From assembly GCA_023387695.1 (NCBI GenBank), contig JAEWHT010000403.1:1-8065 (forward strand): 8,065 bases of DNA, in the 5' to 3' direction. The notes under the pieces were generated by a model. The model was given only the letters and a program-made list of their open reading frames with translations, was not told where the DNA came from and did no database searches. The stretch comes from Pseudomonadota bacterium. Lineage in GTDB: Bacteria; Pseudomonadota; Alphaproteobacteria; Rhizobiales; Xanthobacteraceae. A program made the translations under genes and the position numbers. Shown here one piece after another: positions 5,668-8,065 of this stretch (position 1 is its first letter; the number at the start of each line of letters is the position of its first letter).

Positions 5668-6525
5668 ATGCGCATCCGATCGAGCCTGGGCCTGTTTTTG
5701 GTCGCTGCGATTGTTGCCTGCGGTCTCGTCGGGACCGCCCGCGCGCAACAAATTCCAGCCGACGAACCCGCCTTTACGGCCTTCGTGGCCGGGCGAATCC
5801 GCGCTGAGATTCGCGACACTCCGGTCGTGGTGAAAGCACCCCTGACGCTCTCGATCGGTCCCCTGCAAGCCAACCTCGATCGCATCTACGCCTTCTGCAA
5901 GGCGAACGTTGACCGCTGCGCTGGCGAAATCCGCACTTACGTCAACGGGATCGTGGCAACGACCCGCGCTCGAGGGGATTCACCGACCAGGGCGGCGCTG
6001 CGCGTGGTGCTGCGTTCGGACGACTATATGCGGCAAGCGGCTCGCGAGGTTCAGGCGCGGGGTACGATGCTGATGCGTCCGCTCGCAGATGGACTGATGA
6101 TCGTCCCGGTGATGGATTCTCCGCGCACGATCCGCATGGTCAATGAGAAGGATCGCGCGACGCTTGGCTTGTCGCCGGACCAAGTCTTCGACATTGCCCT
6201 CGCCAATCTGCGCCAAAACGTGAAACCGCTCGAGGCCAATGCCAAGGCCGTCCCGCATGGGCAGATCGGGACCCTGCAAGGAGACTATTACCAGACGAGT
6301 CGTCTCGCGCTGATCGACAGCTGGGCGCCCCTCGCGCAGGCGCAAGGCGGCGTCCTGATAGTGGTGGCACCGTCCGCCGATCTCGTGCTCTACATCGGCG
6401 AAGACAGCGATGCCGCGCGCGACGCGCTTCGGACGTTAGCCCGGAACGCCATGACGCGCGCGCCGAAACCGTTGTCAGATGCGCTGCTGCGCTGGACGCC
6501 GAAAGGATGGCAGCGCATTCGGTGA
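5668..6525 (+). CDS. Exported DUF1444 (YtpQ-like) family protein
   Basis: 285 residues from the ATG at 5668, which gives the best signal peptide (MRIRSSLGLFLVAAIVACGL then VGTARA, cleavage before QQ) and has GGTGGA a few bases upstream; an in-frame ATG at 5647 and TTG at 5629 only add an Arg/Trp-rich stretch. The middle and C-terminal parts match my recollection of DUF1444/YtpQ: MVNEKDRATLGLSPDQVFD (157-175), ALANLRQNVKPL (177-188), GDYYQTSRLALID (205-217), GGVLIVVAPSADLVLYIGE (227-245). Bacillus YtpQ is cytoplasmic, whereas this version is predicted to be periplasmic. Two Cys (77 and 84) could form a disulfide in the oxidising periplasm. Biochemical function of the family is not known to me. 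No obvious partner gene; the gene is convergent with the next one, 36 bases away. Confidence 0.75.
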   Translation: MRIRSSLGLFLVAAIVACGLVGTARAQQIPADEPAFTAFVAGRIRAEIRDTPVVVKAPLTLSIGPLQANLDRIYAFCKANVDRCAGEIRTYVNGIVATTRARGDSPTRAALRVVLRSDDYMRQAAREVQARGTMLMRPLADGLMIVPVMDSPRTIRMVNEKDRATLGLSPDQVFDIALANLRQNVKPLEANAKAVPHGQIGTLQGDYYQTSRLALIDSWAPLAQAQGGVLIVVAPSADLVLYIGEDSDAARDALRTLARNAMTRAPKPLSDALLRWTPKGWQRIR

Positions 6526-6561
6526 GATGGTGTGGCGTGGGGTCGGCTCTCTCGCGCGCGG

Positions 6562-7923
6562 CTAGTTGTTCGTGAGCATAGCAAACCGACGCCTCTCGAT
6601 CCGCTCGCGCGCGGGCTCTCCTGCTGCTGCGCAAAGATCGGGCGCATAGATTTGGCAAGTTCCTCGTTTCTCGATTTGCTTATCGATCAGATCCAGAAGT
6701 CGCGCGGGCGCAACGTCCGGTGAGGCGGCGATGCGCCCGGAGACGATGTGCTGTTGCATCGTCTCATGTTCCGCGTGATCGAGGTCGGGATTACGCCAGC
6801 AATTGGCGCACATGATCTTGAAGCTTTCCGAGTGAGAGTAGATGACGGTGTCGCCTTCCAGATCATGGCTTATGTCGGCCAATTGCTGCGCTTCCTGCTG
6901 CGTGCCCGCGAAATCGAAAAACTGGTAGTTCCGACGTAGAAGCGTTGCCAGATGGGGGAAGACCGGTATTTGCTCCTCGCCATAAGTGTGATGCGTAATG
7001 GGAGCGCCATCCATCAGGATAACATCACCATAGTCGACGCCGAGCCTGCGATATAAAACGCTGCGGATAATGCCATGGCACGGACTTAGCCGTTCGATCC
7101 AAACCGTCTCCTCTTCGCCTGGAGTGTCGAGGTCTGCCGCGCGCTCTGCAAGAGGGCGTTCGGCGAGTTTCACTTTGCGCCCGTAATATCCGCCCTCCGG
7201 CAACCCAAACCGTCCAGGCTCAATTTTTTGCCCCATGCGTTTCCACACGTCTAGGGCCACCGCGGCATCGCCGGCACCGGTGGCGCAGATTCCAAGGTTC
7301 CACTCGTAGCTGTCGACCATTTCTTGCGATAGGTTTGCCGCAGCCTGGTTGGCGGTGACGCCCTCGGCGAACCTGCCGCGCGTCTTGTAGAAGAGTCCAA
7401 GATTGTAATGGTGCGCGCTCTCGCGCGGATTGATGTCGATGAGTCTCCTAAGACAGTCCTCGGCGATTGCATCGCGCTGGCGCGCCATCATACGCGCCGC
7501 TGTTGCGAGCCCGCGCAGCACTTGTTCTTGTTCAGCTTTCCCCTCGCAGAGCTTGGCCAGGCGGACGAGCTTCTCGACCGCCTTCTGAAATATCGGGTGG
7601 GCCGGCGCGAGCGCGTTCAGATCATCGATGTCGCGGACGGCTTCGAGGCACGAGCCGAGCCTCGAGAGAATGTTCATATTGTCATCATGAGCATCGGCAA
7701 TCTCGGTAAGAAGTTCTGCCGCGTCTTCTCTTGCAAGGCTTCGTTCGTTGACAATCCATAACAGCGCCATGGCAGCCTCAGTTTGGTGGCGCTGGACCCG
7801 TCGAAGCGGGTGTATCTTTTGCCGTGCATCCTGCTTGTGGTCCGATTGCCCCTCTGCAACGGCGTCTCGCACAATCGCGCCAATTTCGTCGGACGAGAGG
7901 ATCGCGCTTGGATCGTTCGACAT
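6562..7923 (-). CDS. TPR-repeat protein with unrecognised Cys/His/Asp-rich C-terminal domain
   Basis: 453 residues; the ATG at 7923 has GGAG six bases upstream on the minus strand. No signal peptide. Residues about 50-235 are helical, with TPR-like units such as ESAHHYNLGLFYKTRGRFAE (168-187) and SYEWNLGICATGAGDAAVAL (205-224). From about 270 comes a distinct domain I cannot name: VWIERLSPCHGIIRSVL (274-290), DYGDVILMDGAPITHH (297-312), IPVFPHLATLLR (319-330), FDFAGTQQEA (336-345), DTVIYSHSE (358-366), CANCW (372-376) and DLDHAEHE (380-387). The CxxC plus His/Asp cluster might bind a metal (inference). Three 60-base rows at 6901-7080 count 52-55% GC, against 70% in two sampled rows of the sigma-factor and endolysin-like genes (2401 and 3181), so acquisition by transfer is possible. 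It follows radC on the same strand after 68 bases. Confidence 0.83.
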   Translation of the reverse strand: MSNDPSAILSSDEIGAIVRDAVAEGQSDHKQDARQKIHPLRRVQRHQTEAAMALLWIVNERSLAREDAAELLTEIADAHDDNMNILSRLGSCLEAVRDIDDLNALAPAHPIFQKAVEKLVRLAKLCEGKAEQEQVLRGLATAARMMARQRDAIAEDCLRRLIDINPRESAHHYNLGLFYKTRGRFAEGVTANQAAANLSQEMVDSYEWNLGICATGAGDAAVALDVWKRMGQKIEPGRFGLPEGGYYGRKVKLAERPLAERAADLDTPGEEETVWIERLSPCHGIIRSVLYRRLGVDYGDVILMDGAPITHHTYGEEQIPVFPHLATLLRRNYQFFDFAGTQQEAQQLADISHDLEGDTVIYSHSESFKIMCANCWRNPDLDHAEHETMQQHIVSGRIAASPDVAPARLLDLIDKQIEKRGTCQIYAPDLCAAAGEPARERIERRRFAMLTNN

Positions 7924-7991
7924 GATCGTCTCCAGGGAGGCGCCCCGTTGCGGCAGCGACAGGCGGCACGGTGCGTTTCAACATCGCGAGA

Positions 7992-8065
7992 TCAGATCAG
8001 CCGCATCCCCTTCAGGCTCGCATGTCCGTTCCTGCCGACGATGATGTGATCGTGCACGGCAATCC
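7992..8065 (-). CDS. radC: RadC (JAB/MPN-domain DNA repair-type protein), C-terminal end only
   Basis: Reading the minus strand from 8063 gives 23 residues, IAVHDHIIVGRNGHASLKGM then RLI and a TGA stop at 7992-7994. This matches the conserved end of RadC proteins (DHIIIG, then a short hairpin with a conserved Gly and Ser, then a GL-type ending). The catalytic JAMM-like motif lies outside the window. RadC is a widespread MPN-fold protein historically linked to DNA repair, but its activity is unsettled. The stop is 68 bases ahead of the TPR gene start; no terminator is visible between them, so read-through is possible. Confidence 0.75.
   Translation of the reverse strand, partial: IAVHDHIIVGRNGHASLKGMRLI

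Overview
The window looks like chromosomal DNA of a high-GC alphaproteobacterium, most likely Bradyrhizobium or a close relative. The reasons are the GC-rich third codon positions, the style of the small secreted proteins, and a textbook sigma-EcfG (alphaproteobacterial general stress response) promoter at 4667-4691. I see no insertion sequence, tRNA, rRNA, CRISPR array or clear prophage. Both ends cut through genes.

Left part, plus strand (1-3046). The C-terminal part of a GHPR-type D-2-hydroxyacid dehydrogenase is followed, with a one-base stop/start overlap, by an exported protein made of two tandem Inh/AprI-type protease-inhibitor domains. After a 136-base gap comes a two-gene regulatory unit: a YCII/DGPF-domain protein and an ECF42-type sigma factor with a C-terminal TPR-like extension. 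The gap holds a close match to the promoter motif described for ECF42 factors (TGTCGA, 17 bases, CGTC), then a perfect 8-bp hairpin in the predicted leader. This points to an autoregulated DGPF-ECF42 module. A 10-codon mini-ORF bridges the DGPF stop and the sigma-factor start.

Middle part (3043-5566). A minus-strand gene meets the sigma-factor gene tail to tail, and the two stop codons share one CTAG. It encodes a lysozyme-like/peptidoglycan-binding protein with an unusual hydrophobic, Gly-rich C-terminus and no signal peptide. Divergent from it, behind a perfect sigma-EcfG promoter, lies a small conserved-looking hypothetical protein, probably stress-induced. Next is a secreted glycine-zipper protein, followed by a strong GC-rich hairpin.

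Right part (5668-8065). A secreted DUF1444-like (YtpQ-like) protein on the plus strand faces a minus-strand TPR protein whose C-terminal half is an unrecognised domain rich in Cys, His and Asp. Sampled rows of this last gene have clearly lower GC than rows from other genes. The final 74 bases are the C-terminal end of radC on the minus strand.

The most interesting items are the two sigma-factor promoters, which give testable regulation for otherwise uncharacterised genes, the mini-ORF relay into the ECF42 gene, and the low-GC TPR gene with the unrecognised C-terminal domain next to radC. I do not see a convincing new multi-gene defence or mobile system.
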